Notes under the pieces: model-generated
Databases searched by the model: none
Seen by the model: only the letters and a program-made list of their open reading frames with translations
What the model was told of the DNA's origin: nothing
Assembly (NCBI GenBank): GCA_018712945.1
Contig: DVFZ01000055.1
Coordinates: forward strand, 1 to 32,885
Length of the DNA: 32,885 nt
Direction: 5' to 3'
DNA from: Candidatus Pullichristensenella stercorigallinarum
GTDB lineage: Bacteria > Bacillota > Clostridia > Christensenellales > Aristaeellaceae
In this document: positions 16,329 to 24,431 of the stretch, in pieces
How positions within the stretch are numbered: the first letter of the stretch is position 1
Layout: every line of letters begins with the position of its first letter
Translations under genes and position numbers: made by a program

Positions 16329-17402
16329 TCAGCGCTCTTTATCGCCCTTATCTGGCTTTTTGCCGACCACGCCGCCGGTCATTTCGCTGCCGGTGCGCTT
16401 GATCTTGTTCCAGATGGCCGACAAGCGGCCCGTAGAGGCCAGCGCGTAGATGACCGCGATGACGATTACCGCGCCGATTACCCAGAAAATGCCGGAAGGC
16501 ACGGCGCTCTGCTCTGCTGTTTCCTCTGCCTTGGCACTTTCGCCATAGAGCACCTGGGAGATGACATCGGCAATATAATCGGTAGAGGCCATGGCCTTTT
16601 CCTTTTCGATCTCATGCGTGCCCATTTCCAGAAGCAGGGCGCGGGGGTACAGTTCCTGGTTGTAGTTGCCTTTGCCGATATAGATGTCTTTGACAAGGCC
16701 GGGGTATTCCTCGTCGGCGACAGCCTTGATTTCCTGCGCGAACGCCTTGTTTTCATCGCCGTTGGGGTTGGAACGCCCCACGAACAGGCGCACCATGCTC
16801 ACATCCTCGCCGTCCACCTCGGTTTCATACTGTTCGGCGGGAATGGCGTCGCGGTGGATGTCCAGAAGCGCGTCCGGGCCGTCCTTGAGCAATTCCTCCG
16901 CCGTGCGGCGCGAGCGGCGGTATGCGCCCGCGTCGTGGGGGTGGAACGTCTCTTTGGAATACTCTACGTCGATGCCCCGCTCCTCAAAGCTTTCCGCCAG
17001 GGCTTCGCCCACGTCGTAAATGCCCGCATCCTCGAGCTTGGAGGATTCCCCGTCCGAGGGCACGTAGCTTTCGTCGGAATGGGTGGAGTACATGGCGATT
17101 TTCTTTTCCGATTCCGAGCGGGCAATCAGCGAGGCAAAGGCCGTAGACGCCGCCTCGTCAACCGTCGCCGGGCCGATATATTCGGCGATGGCCGTCATGT
17201 TGGCATCGTCCACGGAGGCCACGCGGTAGAGCTGGTTGTCCGAGGAGATGTATTCATCCCCCACGTACATGCGCCCGGCGCGCATGGTCAGTTCATTGCC
17301 GTCCGCGCTGTAAAGCGTGTATACGCAGTCGCCGTCCATCTCGGCATGCGCCGGGATGGCAAGGGCGAAAAGCAGCGCCAGCAGCACAAGCACGCGCTTC
17401 AT
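16329..17402 (-). CDS. spoIIP: Stage II sporulation protein P (SpoIIP-like amidase/endopeptidase)
   Basis: 357 residues. A cleavable-looking signal peptide ends near AHA-E (18-21). The catalytic domain has the SpoIIP blocks YSTHSDESY (105-113; His108, Glu111), DIHRD (181-185) and NQELYPRALLLEMGTH (248-263). SpoIIP degrades peptidoglycan with SpoIIM and SpoIID during engulfment of the forespore. An additional hydrophobic segment (about 304-322) followed by a basic tail suggests a C-terminal membrane anchor, unlike the N-terminally anchored Bacillus protein. ATG 17402 overlaps the stop of the DUF1614 gene (ATGA), with GGGAG eight bases upstream. This gene is the main evidence that the organism sporulates. 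Confidence 0.9.
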   Translation of the reverse strand: MKRVLVLLALLFALAIPAHAEMDGDCVYTLYSADGNELTMRAGRMYVGDEYISSDNQLYRVASVDDANMTAIAEYIGPATVDEAASTAFASLIARSESEKKIAMYSTHSDESYVPSDGESSKLEDAGIYDVGEALAESFEERGIDVEYSKETFHPHDAGAYRRSRRTAEELLKDGPDALLDIHRDAIPAEQYETEVDGEDVSMVRLFVGRSNPNGDENKAFAQEIKAVADEEYPGLVKDIYIGKGNYNQELYPRALLLEMGTHEIEKEKAMASTDYIADVISQVLYGESAKAEETAEQSAVPSGIFWVIGAVIVIAVIYALASTGRLSAIWNKIKRTGSEMTGGVVGKKPDKGDKER

Positions 17403-18067
17403 TTTTCATGCTCCCTTCGCAGAAATTCGCCGTTTTCAATGCTGTATTCGCGGTTGGGCCTTCGGTTGCCGCGCGTGGCGCGCTCGGTGATCTCGCCAAT
17501 CAACTCCGCCAGCAGCACCGCCAGGATGCCGGATATCACCACCGCGTCGTAAGCGCCCGCGCCGCCCAGGGCCAGCGTCTGGTCAATCCCCCGCGACCAT
17601 ACTTCAATGGAAGCGATCACATCGGCGATCAGCACGCCCGTCACACCGGCGATGAACGCCGCGCGCCGCGAACGGCCAAACAAGTAGGCGATGATGCCCC
17701 CGGCCACGCCGTAGAGATAGTTGGGGTCAAAAGTGATCGTCTCCGGCTCGTTGGCGGTATAGCGGCCGATGATGTAGCAGACCACGCCCGTCACCAGCGA
17801 GGCGGCGATGGCGCGTCCGCGCTCCATCCAAGTGCCCGCGCGCACAAACAGATAGCCGCAGAGAATCAGCGGGATCACGCATCCGCCCAGGTTGACCGTC
17901 ACATTCCCACCCAGCGAGATATCCGGCACAAAGCCCAGGCCGATGATCAGCGCGATGAACAAAAGCGCCTGTTTGTCGTTTAAGCGCAGGCGGTCAAGGG
18001 CGCGCTGTCCGGCGCCGAAGATCACCAGCAGGCCGACAATAATCAGAACGATGAGTCCGATGGACAT
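17399..18067 (-). CDS. DUF1614-family membrane protein
   Basis: 222 residues with six or seven hydrophobic segments and Gly-rich stretches (FIALIIGLGFVPDISLGGNV; YLYGVAGGIIAYLFGRSRR; ALGGAGAYDAVVISGILAVL), the pattern I associate with DUF1614 proteins of Firmicutes. The charged C-terminal tail is cytoplasmic or exposed. ATG 18067 has AGGAGGGG upstream. It is translationally coupled to spoIIP, so a sporulation or engulfment-related role is a reasonable inference. Function is unknown. No clear sporulation-sigma promoter could be read in the divergent gap 18068-18165; a weak TTGGAA/TAGAAA pair 19 bases apart is present. Confidence 0.75.
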   Translation of the reverse strand: MSIGLIVLIIVGLLVIFGAGQRALDRLRLNDKQALLFIALIIGLGFVPDISLGGNVTVNLGGCVIPLILCGYLFVRAGTWMERGRAIAASLVTGVVCYIIGRYTANEPETITFDPNYLYGVAGGIIAYLFGRSRRAAFIAGVTGVLIADVIASIEVWSRGIDQTLALGGAGAYDAVVISGILAVLLAELIGEITERATRGNRRPNREYSIENGEFLRREHEK

Positions 18068-18165
18068 AATTTATCCCCTCCTGTATTTCTAGCATTTCCG
18101 AAATCGCACTTTCCAAGCGCGGAGATTTTTGCCAGCGCTTTTGAGGGAAAGCGGCGCCTGCGCTC

Positions 18166-18194
18166 TTGCATCACGGCGCAAAATACGGTAGAAT
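18166..18194 (+). promoter_or_regulatory. Promoter of the HAD-hprK-glcK-DUF1846 operon
   Basis: TTGCAT (18166-18171) and TAGAAT (18189-18194) are 17 bases apart. The predicted start near 18201 leaves a leader of about 20 bases that holds the AAGGGGG ribosome site (18204-18210). Confidence 0.7.
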
Positions 18195-18221
18195 AGAGGC
18201 ATTAAGGGGGTTGTTTTACCA

Positions 18222-19034
18222 ATGATACGTCTCATTGCCACGGACTTGGACGGAACGCTGCTCAATCAGCACAGCAAGCTTTCGCCCCGTACATGCCGTG
18301 CCGTCCAGCGCGTAATGGAAACCGGGGCGCGCTTTGTAATCTCCAGCGGCCGCATGTATTTGACCACGCGGCCGTTTGCCGGGCAGCTTGACGTCAACGC
18401 GCCGGTCATCGTCTTTAACGGCGCCATGGCCTGCGACTGGCAGACCGGCACGCCGCTTTTCAAAACGGATATCCCCGTGGACACGGCGCGCGCCGTGTGT
18501 GCGATGGCGGAAAAGCGCGGCGTCTTTGCTCAGTATTTCCCCGAGCGGGGGCTTTTCTATCAAAAGCGCGTTGCCGCGGTTTGCGATGAATATGAAAACC
18601 GCGTGCGCTTTCGCGGCGAGGAAACCGTGCGCCCGCTTTCGGAGTGGATATCCCAAAACGCGGTAAAGTTGATGTGCCTGGGCGAACACGAGGTGCTGCT
18701 CAAACTGCGCGAGGAGATGGCGGAAGCCTTTCCCCAATTGCGGCTGATGCTCTCGCAGCCCACCTATCTGGAAATCGTTTCGGCAAGCGTGGACAAGGGA
18801 GACGCTTTGCGCATGTTGGCCGAGCGCCTCGGCGTGACCCAGGAAGAGATCGCCGCCTTTGGCGACGCGGACAACGACGTGGGCATGCTCGAATATGCGG
18901 GCAGCGGCTATGTTATGCAAAACGGGAATGAGCAGCTTCTCGCGCGCGTGACGCTGCACGCGCCGGCCAATACGGACGACGGCGTGGCGCGCGTGCTGGA
19001 AGACTTGCTCGCGCGCGGCGAGATCGGAGGTTAG
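18222..19034 (+). CDS. Cof-type HAD-IIB family phosphatase
   Basis: 270 residues, the usual length of Cof-type hydrolases. HAD motifs are visible in order: DLDGTLL (8-14, with the nucleophile and acid Asp), VISSGR (motif II Ser), the Lys of DKGDAL and the metal-binding GDADNDVGM. These cytosolic phosphatases act on sugar phosphates, FMN, PLP and similar small phosphoesters; the substrate cannot be told from sequence. ATG 18222 has AAGGGGG 11 bases upstream. It is the first gene of an operon with hprK and a glucokinase, which favours a sugar-phosphate substrate by inference. Confidence 0.88.
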   Translation: MIRLIATDLDGTLLNQHSKLSPRTCRAVQRVMETGARFVISSGRMYLTTRPFAGQLDVNAPVIVFNGAMACDWQTGTPLFKTDIPVDTARAVCAMAEKRGVFAQYFPERGLFYQKRVAAVCDEYENRVRFRGEETVRPLSEWISQNAVKLMCLGEHEVLLKLREEMAEAFPQLRLMLSQPTYLEIVSASVDKGDALRMLAERLGVTQEEIAAFGDADNDVGMLEYAGSGYVMQNGNEQLLARVTLHAPANTDDGVARVLEDLLARGEIGG

Positions 19035-19036
19035 CC

Positions 19037-19972
19037 ATGGTTCTGGAAGCGGATCTGGTCAAGGCATTAAAACTCAAGGTGGTCATCGCCAGCGAGAACG
19101 GGCGGCTGAACATCGAGGTTTCCAACGTCAACCGTCCCGGCCTCCAACTTGCCGGATACTGGGACTTTTTCGGCTATGAACGCCCCCAACTGCTGGGCAT
19201 GGTGGAGATGACTTATCTTTCCATGCTCGACGAGGCCACGCGCCACGAGCGGCTGACGCGCTTTTTCAGTTATGACCTGCCCTGCATCATCATCGCGCGC
19301 GCAATCCCCTGCTTTGACGAAATGCTGGTGCTGGCCGCGGCGCGCAAAATCCCCATTTACTCCGCCTCCGCTGAGACGACGCAGGTGGAAGTGGAATTGA
19401 TCTCCTTTTTGCGCGACTATCTGGCCCCGCGCGAAACCATGCACGGCGTGCTGGTCAACGTATACGGCAGCGGGCTGCTCATCACCGGCGAAAGCGGCGT
19501 CGGCAAGAGCGAAACGGCCATTGAGCTGGTCAAGCGCGGCCATCAGCTCGTGGCTGACGACGTGGTGGACATCCGCCGCGTGTCGGACAACCGCCTGGTG
19601 GGCGAATCGCCAGAGCTGGTCCGGCACTTTATGGAAATCCGCGGCGTGGGCATCATTGATATCGCCACCATGTACGGCGTGGGTGCGGTCATCCGCTCCA
19701 AATCCATAGATCTGGAAGTCAAGCTGGAAAACTGGCAGCAGGGCAAGGAGTACGACCGCCTGGGCCTGACCGATCAGTATGGGGAAATCCTCGGGGTGAA
19801 GGTGCCATACATCCTCATCCCCATCCACCCCGGACGCAACCTGGCCATCGTGCTGGAGGTGGCGGCGCGCAACTTCCGCCTCAAGCAGATGGGCTACAAC
19901 GCCGCGCAGGAGTTGGCGCACCGCCACATGGAACGCGCCATGCGCGCACAGCAGGAGGAAAGCGAGGAATAA
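19037..19972 (+). CDS. hprK: HPr kinase/phosphorylase
   Basis: 311 residues, standard length. The N-terminal domain (1-130) precedes the kinase domain with the conserved HGVLV His (136), P-loop GESGVGKS (151-158), DDVVD (174-178) and the family signature MEIRGVGIID (199-208). HprK phosphorylates and dephosphorylates Ser46 of HPr in response to glycolytic intermediates, controlling carbon catabolite repression through CcpA and the PTS. The start ATG 19037 has GGAGG six bases upstream and follows the HAD stop by two bases. The association with a glucokinase-like gene next downstream is consistent with sugar-flux control. Confidence 0.95.
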   Translation: MVLEADLVKALKLKVVIASENGRLNIEVSNVNRPGLQLAGYWDFFGYERPQLLGMVEMTYLSMLDEATRHERLTRFFSYDLPCIIIARAIPCFDEMLVLAAARKIPIYSASAETTQVEVELISFLRDYLAPRETMHGVLVNVYGSGLLITGESGVGKSETAIELVKRGHQLVADDVVDIRRVSDNRLVGESPELVRHFMEIRGVGIIDIATMYGVGAVIRSKSIDLEVKLENWQQGKEYDRLGLTDQYGEILGVKVPYILIPIHPGRNLAIVLEVAARNFRLKQMGYNAAQELAHRHMERAMRAQQEESEE

Positions 19973-19975
19973 GCA

Positions 19976-20926
19976 ATGCTTTACATCGGAATCGACGTAG
20001 GCGGCACTACGGCCAAGGCCGGCGTTGTAGACGAAAATGGCCATATTCTTGTAAAATCGAGCTGCAAAACAGGCATCGAGCGCGGCTTTGAAGACATCGC
20101 CGCCGACATGGCTGCGCTTTGCCACCGCATCGTGCGCGAAAGCGGCCATACGATGGACGAAATCGCCGCCGCCGGCGTGGGAATCCCTGGCGAACAAAGC
20201 CCGAAGACGGGGCTGGTGGCCCTCTGCAACAATCTGGGCTGGGTGGATGTGCCGCTGAAAGAGCGCCTGTGCACCGCCCTGGGCGTGCCGGTATATGTGG
20301 ACAACGACGCCAACGTAGCCGCGCTTGCCGAAAGCGTTTTCGGGGCTTCGCGCGACGCCTCCAGCAGCATCCTTGTCACCCTCGGCACAGGCGTGGGCGG
20401 CGGCATCGTGCAAAACCATCGCATCCATACCGGCGCGCACGGCGTGGGCGGCGAGATCGGCCATATGGTGGTGGTGGTAGATGGCGAACCATGCAACTGC
20501 GGCCAGCGCGGTTGCTGGGAAAAGTATGCCAGCGCCACGGCAATCATCCGCATGGGGCGCGCGCTGATGCGCGATAAGCCAGGCTGTGCTCTGGCTGCCC
20601 GGCTCGGGGGCGACGAAAGCCTGCTCGACGCCAAGGCCGTGCTCGATCTGGCCAAGGAGGGCGACGCGGACTGTCTGGAAATCTTCCATACCTATGTCAA
20701 GTATCTGTGCATTGGTTTGAGCAACCTCATCAGCATATACGATCCGGACATGTTTGTCCTCGGCGGCGGCGTGGCGTATGCGGGTAAATTCCTGCTCGAC
20801 GCCGTGCGCGAATCGCTGGGCAAATACCTGTACTGCCCCTCTCTGCCCTACGCGCGGGTGGAACTGGCCACACTCGGCAACGACGCAGGCATCATCGGCG
20901 CGGCCATGCTGGGGAGGAACGGCTAA
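19976..20926 (+). CDS. glcK: ROK-family glucokinase
   Basis: 316 residues. The ATP-binding DVGGTTAKAG (7-16), the catalytic DND (109-111), GTGVGGG (137-143) and the zinc/substrate region with Glu160, His163 and Cys173, Cys175, Cys180 (CNCGQRGCWE) identify a ROK sugar kinase of the bacterial glucokinase type. It should phosphorylate cytosolic glucose to glucose-6-phosphate. It starts three bases after the hprK stop. It has no N-terminal DNA-binding domain, so it is an enzyme rather than a ROK repressor. Another hexose or an N-acetyl sugar as substrate is possible. Confidence 0.9.
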   Translation: MLYIGIDVGGTTAKAGVVDENGHILVKSSCKTGIERGFEDIAADMAALCHRIVRESGHTMDEIAAAGVGIPGEQSPKTGLVALCNNLGWVDVPLKERLCTALGVPVYVDNDANVAALAESVFGASRDASSSILVTLGTGVGGGIVQNHRIHTGAHGVGGEIGHMVVVVDGEPCNCGQRGCWEKYASATAIIRMGRALMRDKPGCALAARLGGDESLLDAKAVLDLAKEGDADCLEIFHTYVKYLCIGLSNLISIYDPDMFVLGGGVAYAGKFLLDAVRESLGKYLYCPSLPYARVELATLGNDAGIIGAAMLGRNG

Positions 20927-22404
20927 TGCGGCAGGGATTTGACAACGACATGTATATCCGCATGCAGTCTGAACGCATACGCGAGCGCATCGCCCAGTTC
21001 GGCGGCAAGCTGTATCTGGAATTTGGCGGCAAGCTGTTTGACGACCACCACGCCTCGCGCGTGCTGCCCGGCTTCCAGCCCGACAGCAAGCTGCGCATGC
21101 TCAAGACCATGGCCGACCGCGCCGAGGTGGTCATCGCCGTCAACGCGCAGGATATCGAATCCAACAAGCTGCGCGGCGATCTGGGCATCGGCTACGATGC
21201 TGAAACCCTGCGGCTAATCGACTCCTTCCGCGAGGCAGGGCTGTATGTGGGCAGCGTGGTCATCACCCGCTTTGGCGGGCAGGCGGCCGAGGCGTACAAG
21301 CGGCGGTTGGAAAATCAGGGCATCCGCGTCTTCCGCCACTATGCCATCGAGGGCTATCCCTCCAACCTGAACCACATCGTTTCCAGCGAAGGCTACGGCC
21401 GCAACGACTATATCGAAACCGAGCGCGAATTGGTGGTTGTCACCGCGCCCGGCCCTGGTTCGGGCAAAATGGCCACCTGCCTAAGCCAGCTCTACCATGA
21501 ATACAGGCGCGGCGTGAAAGCGGGCTACGCCAAGTTTGAAACGTTCCCGATTTGGAACCTGCCGCTCAAGCATCCGGTGAACCTCGCTTACGAAGCGGCC
21601 ACGGCCGATCTCAACGACGTAAACATGATCGACCCCTACCATATGGAAGCCTACGGGGAGTTGGCGGTCAACTACAACCGCGATGTGGAAATCTTCCCCG
21701 TGCTGCGCGCCATTTTTGAGCGGATCCAGGGGCACTCCCCCTACCAGTCGCCCACGGATATGGGCGTAAACATGGCGGGCTTCTGCATCACAGACGACGA
21801 GGCCTGTTGCGACGCCTCGCGCCGCGAGATCGTCCGCCGCTATTTCAACGCCGGTTGCGCCAAACTGCGCGGAAGCGGCGGCGACGAAGCCGTGGGCAAG
21901 ATTGAAATTCTCATGGAGCAGGCGGGCGTTTCTCCAGAAAACCGCCGTTCCGCGCGCGCGGCCAATCGCCTTGAGGCCGCTACCGGCAAACCCGCCGCCG
22001 CCATGGAACTTGCCGACGGCAGCGTCGTCACCGGCAAAACCAAGGATCTGCTGGGCTGTTCGAGCGCCATGTTGCTCAACGCCCTCAAGCGGCTGGCCGG
22101 AATCCCGGATGAAGTGAAGCTGATCTCCAAGCGCATCATTGAGCCAATCCAGCGCCTGAAGGTCACTTCGCTGCACAACCGCAACCCACGGCTGCACACA
22201 GATGAAGTGCTCATCGCCCTGTCCATCTGCGCGGCGGACGACGAATTCGCCGCCCGGGCCATCGCCCAGCTTCCCCGGTTGGCGGGGCTGGAGGCGCACG
22301 CCAGCGTATTGCTTTCCCCCGTGGACGAGGATACGTTCCGCCGCTTGGGGGTCAACCTTACCTGTCAGCCCAAACATGAAACGCAGCGGCTTTACTTCCG
22401 CTGA
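20926..22404 (+). CDS. DUF1846 (UPF0371) family protein
   Basis: 492 residues, the usual length of this family. Recognisable features are the start FDNDMYIRMQSERIRERI, FGGKLFDDHHASRVLPGF, the nucleotide-loop-like PGPGSGKMATCLSQLYHEY (in two parts) and NPRLHTDEVLIALSICAADDEFA. The family is widespread in Firmicutes; a structure exists but I know of no established function. The PGPGSGKM element resembles a P-loop and might bind a phosphate or nucleotide, an inference. ATG 20926 overlaps the last base of the glucokinase stop (TAATG). It is the last gene before the terminator at 22409-22455. Confidence 0.9.
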   Translation: MRQGFDNDMYIRMQSERIRERIAQFGGKLYLEFGGKLFDDHHASRVLPGFQPDSKLRMLKTMADRAEVVIAVNAQDIESNKLRGDLGIGYDAETLRLIDSFREAGLYVGSVVITRFGGQAAEAYKRRLENQGIRVFRHYAIEGYPSNLNHIVSSEGYGRNDYIETERELVVVTAPGPGSGKMATCLSQLYHEYRRGVKAGYAKFETFPIWNLPLKHPVNLAYEAATADLNDVNMIDPYHMEAYGELAVNYNRDVEIFPVLRAIFERIQGHSPYQSPTDMGVNMAGFCITDDEACCDASRREIVRRYFNAGCAKLRGSGGDEAVGKIEILMEQAGVSPENRRSARAANRLEAATGKPAAAMELADGSVVTGKTKDLLGCSSAMLLNALKRLAGIPDEVKLISKRIIEPIQRLKVTSLHNRNPRLHTDEVLIALSICAADDEFAARAIAQLPRLAGLEAHASVLLSPVDEDTFRRLGVNLTCQPKHETQRLYFR

Positions 22405-22408
22405 CCGC

Positions 22409-22455
22409 CGCCCCGGACAGGCCGCCCGCGCGGTTTGCTCCGGGGCGTGTTTTTC
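22409..22455 (+). terminator. Terminator of the hprK/glcK/DUF1846 operon
   Basis: CGCCCCGGA (22409-22417) pairs with TCCGGGGCG (22439-22447), with an inner GC-rich pairing in the loop, followed by TGTTTTT (22448-22454). It begins five bases after the DUF1846 stop. Confidence 0.8.
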
Positions 22456-22530
22456 GTCATGATACATCTTCGCCCAGCCGGGCAGGATAAAAACAAACCT
22501 ATATGTCATTGTTGGGAAGGAAGTCTTTTT

Positions 22531-23733
22531 ATGCGCGCCTATGAACGCCTTTTGCGCTATGTAAGCTATGACACCGCTTCGGACGCTTCCAGCCAGACCT
22601 GCCCCAGCACGCGGAAACAGCTCGCGCTGGCCGAGGCGCTGGTGGACGAGCTGCTCGAACTGGGCCTTGCCGACGCGCGCGTCGACGAAAACGGCTATGT
22701 CTACGCCACGCTGCCAGCCAACCGCGATGGCCAGAACGTCATTGGCCTGATCGCCCATATGGACACAGTGGATGTGGTGCCCAGCGCCAACGTGCAGCCC
22801 GCGTTCGTCGCCTACGCCGGCGGCCCTGTAACCTTGAAAAACGGCGATGTGCTCACCCCGGAGCGCTATCCCGGCCTGGAAGCGCGCGCCGGCAAGACGT
22901 TGATTGTCACCGACGGCGAAACGCTGCTCGGCGCGGACGACAAGGCGGGCGTAGCGGAAATCATGACCGCCATAGAAACGCTCGTCAAGAATCCTTCAAT
23001 CCCCCATGGCACGGTAAAGGTGGCCTTTACCCCGGATGAGGAAATCGGCCGCGGCGCGGACAGGTTTGACGTAAAGGGCTTCGGCGCGGACTTTGCCTAT
23101 ACCGTAGACGGCGGCGACGTAGGCGGCATCGAATTCGAAAACTTCAACGCGGCTTCGGCGGTCTACACCATTCGCGGCGTCAGCGTCCATCCCGGCTCGG
23201 CCAAGGGGCGCATGGTCAACGCCAACAGCGTCGCCTGCGAATTGTGCGGCCTGTTCCCCAAGGACGAAGTGCCCGAGCGTACCGAGGGCTATGAAGGTTT
23301 TTTCCACCTGTGCGATTTGCGTGGCAGCGTGGAGTTATGCGTGGTGCACTACATCATCCGCGACCACGACCGCGATCGTTTTGAGGCCCGCAAACGCCTG
23401 GCCGCCGGTATCGCCGCGCAGATCAACGCGCGTTACGGCGAAGGCACGGTGGAACTGAAGCTGGTGGATTCCTATTACAACATGCGCGCGATCATCGAAA
23501 AGCATATGGATGTCATCCACCGCGCCGAAGCCGCCTATCGCGCTGTGGGCGTGGAACCCGTGCATGAGCCGATTCGCGGCGGCACCGACGGCAGCCGTCT
23601 GTCCTTCATGGGCCTGCCCTGCCCCAACCTCGGAACCGGCGGCCTCAACTTCCACAGCCGCCATGAGCTGATCGCCATCGAAGATCTGGATGTAATGAGC
23701 GAAATGCTGGTTCATCTGGTAACGGCGGAATAG
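22531..23733 (+). CDS. pepT: Peptidase T (tripeptide aminopeptidase, M20B)
   Basis: 400 residues, close to the usual 405-410. Di-zinc M20 residues are all present: His76 and Asp78 (AHMDTVD), GADDKAG (Asp136/137), TPDEEIGRG (Glu170/171), Asp193 in TVDGG and the C-terminal HSRHE. It removes the N-terminal residue from tripeptides in the cytosol. The start is ATG 22531 with AAGGAAG seven bases upstream; an in-frame extension to 22435 overlaps the preceding terminator and is rejected. It stands alone between two terminators, so it is probably monocistronic, though I could not identify a convincing promoter. Confidence 0.95.
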   Translation: MRAYERLLRYVSYDTASDASSQTCPSTRKQLALAEALVDELLELGLADARVDENGYVYATLPANRDGQNVIGLIAHMDTVDVVPSANVQPAFVAYAGGPVTLKNGDVLTPERYPGLEARAGKTLIVTDGETLLGADDKAGVAEIMTAIETLVKNPSIPHGTVKVAFTPDEEIGRGADRFDVKGFGADFAYTVDGGDVGGIEFENFNAASAVYTIRGVSVHPGSAKGRMVNANSVACELCGLFPKDEVPERTEGYEGFFHLCDLRGSVELCVVHYIIRDHDRDRFEARKRLAAGIAAQINARYGEGTVELKLVDSYYNMRAIIEKHMDVIHRAEAAYRAVGVEPVHEPIRGGTDGSRLSFMGLPCPNLGTGGLNFHSRHELIAIEDLDVMSEMLVHLVTAE

Positions 23734-23760
23734 CCGCCCCCTTCATTCCAAAAACCTTTG

Positions 23761-23790
23761 CGCCCGGATGAACGTTCTCCGGGCGTTTTT
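23761..23790 (+). terminator. Terminator of pepT
   Basis: CGCCCGGA (23761-23768) pairs with TCCGGGCG (23778-23785), followed by TTTTT (23786-23790). The loop contains the palindrome GAACGTTC. It begins 27 bases after the pepT stop. Confidence 0.88.
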
Positions 23791-23799
23791 CATTGCGCC

Positions 23800-23826
23800 G
23801 CGCCCTCCGCCTTTCCCGGAGGGCGC
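23800..23826. repeat. GC-rich hairpin downstream of the pepT terminator
   Basis: GCGCCCTCCG (23800-23809) pairs perfectly with CGGAGGGCGC (23817-23826). Neither side has a T-run, so it is not a classic terminator. It could end transcripts of the minus-strand merR-like gene. From 23827 to 24000 the sequence is less GC-rich and I see no gene. Confidence 0.55.
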
Positions 23827-24000
23827 AGTATAAAAATATAATTCTGTTTCCATGAGTTTTTGGCGAACGGCACAGTACAAGGCAAGGTGGATACGACAAA
23901 AGACCGGCCATCAGGCAACAGAGGTAGTCAAATTCATATACAGAAAATTGGGACAATACTCGGTTTTCGCGGTGGTTCCCGCACTTCAAGCCAAGCTTCA

Positions 24001-24354
24001 TCACGCTTTGCCCGCAGCGCGGATCCTGTGGCGGAGGGAATCCAGCTGTTCCAACTGTTGCTCCTGAACGTGAATCGCCCGCAGCGCGTCCACGCGCTTG
24101 CACTCCAGCATGCGCAGGCGCATTGCATCTGCCGCCGCGCCTGCCGGTGAAGGGCGCATATAGCTTTTTATTTCCTGCGCCGTAAAGCCGAGGCCGCGCA
24201 ACGTCATCATCAGGCTCAACGCTTCCAAATCGGCGTCGCCGCATTGCTCCACGCCCATATCTTTTTCCGCCATACCGCCCCAGCTTTCATACTCCCGCAC
24301 CACTTCCATGGGTATGTTATAGCGTTCGCTGGCTTCCTGCATCGTCACCGCCAT
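24001..24354 (-). CDS. Short MerR-like transcriptional regulator
   Basis: 117 residues. The N-terminal 70 residues fit a MerR winged helix: an AVTMQEASERYNIPMEVVREYESWGG-like helix-turn-helix (in two parts), then DLEALSLMMTLRGLGFTAQEIKSYM. A C-terminal helix (75-115) with heptad-like Leu is the dimerisation coiled coil; no effector domain or metal-binding Cys follows. The usual YYE after the recognition helix is YES. The start may be ATG 24354 or ATG 24342; AAGGGGG at 24355-24361 is too near the first and far from the second. It is read from its own promoter just after lysR. Confidence 0.7.
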   Translation of the reverse strand: MAVTMQEASERYNIPMEVVREYESWGGMAEKDMGVEQCGDADLEALSLMMTLRGLGFTAQEIKSYMRPSPAGAAADAMRLRMLECKRVDALRAIHVQEQQLEQLDSLRHRIRAAGKA

Positions 24355-24370
24355 TCCCCCTTAAAACAAC

Positions 24371-24427
24371 AATGCGGGCGTTTCTTCAACTACCCGCATT
24401 ATAGCGCCGGGGCGCATGGCATGTCCA
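24371..24427 (-). promoter_or_regulatory. Promoter and inverted repeat controlling the merR-like gene
   Basis: Minus-strand TGGACA (24427-24422) and TATAAT (24403-24398) are 18 bases apart. Next to the -10 box, a perfect inverted repeat AATGCGGG (24371-24378) and CCCGCATT (24393-24400) is spaced by 14 bases and overlaps the -10 box by three bases. In the transcript it would form a hairpin followed by GTTGTTTT just before the ribosome site. It may be an autoregulatory operator or an attenuator-like leader. Confidence 0.6.
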
Positions 24428-24431
24428 ATAC

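Noticed and set aside
19067..20689. A 540-codon minus-strand frame opposite hprK and the glucokinase
   Set aside because: Both genes on the plus strand have full family signatures; the antisense reading has none.
23852..24067. A 71-codon plus-strand frame starting MSFWRTAQY
   Set aside because: No ribosome site, overlaps the end of the merR-like gene on the other strand, and shows no recognisable domain. I could not exclude a small RNA here.
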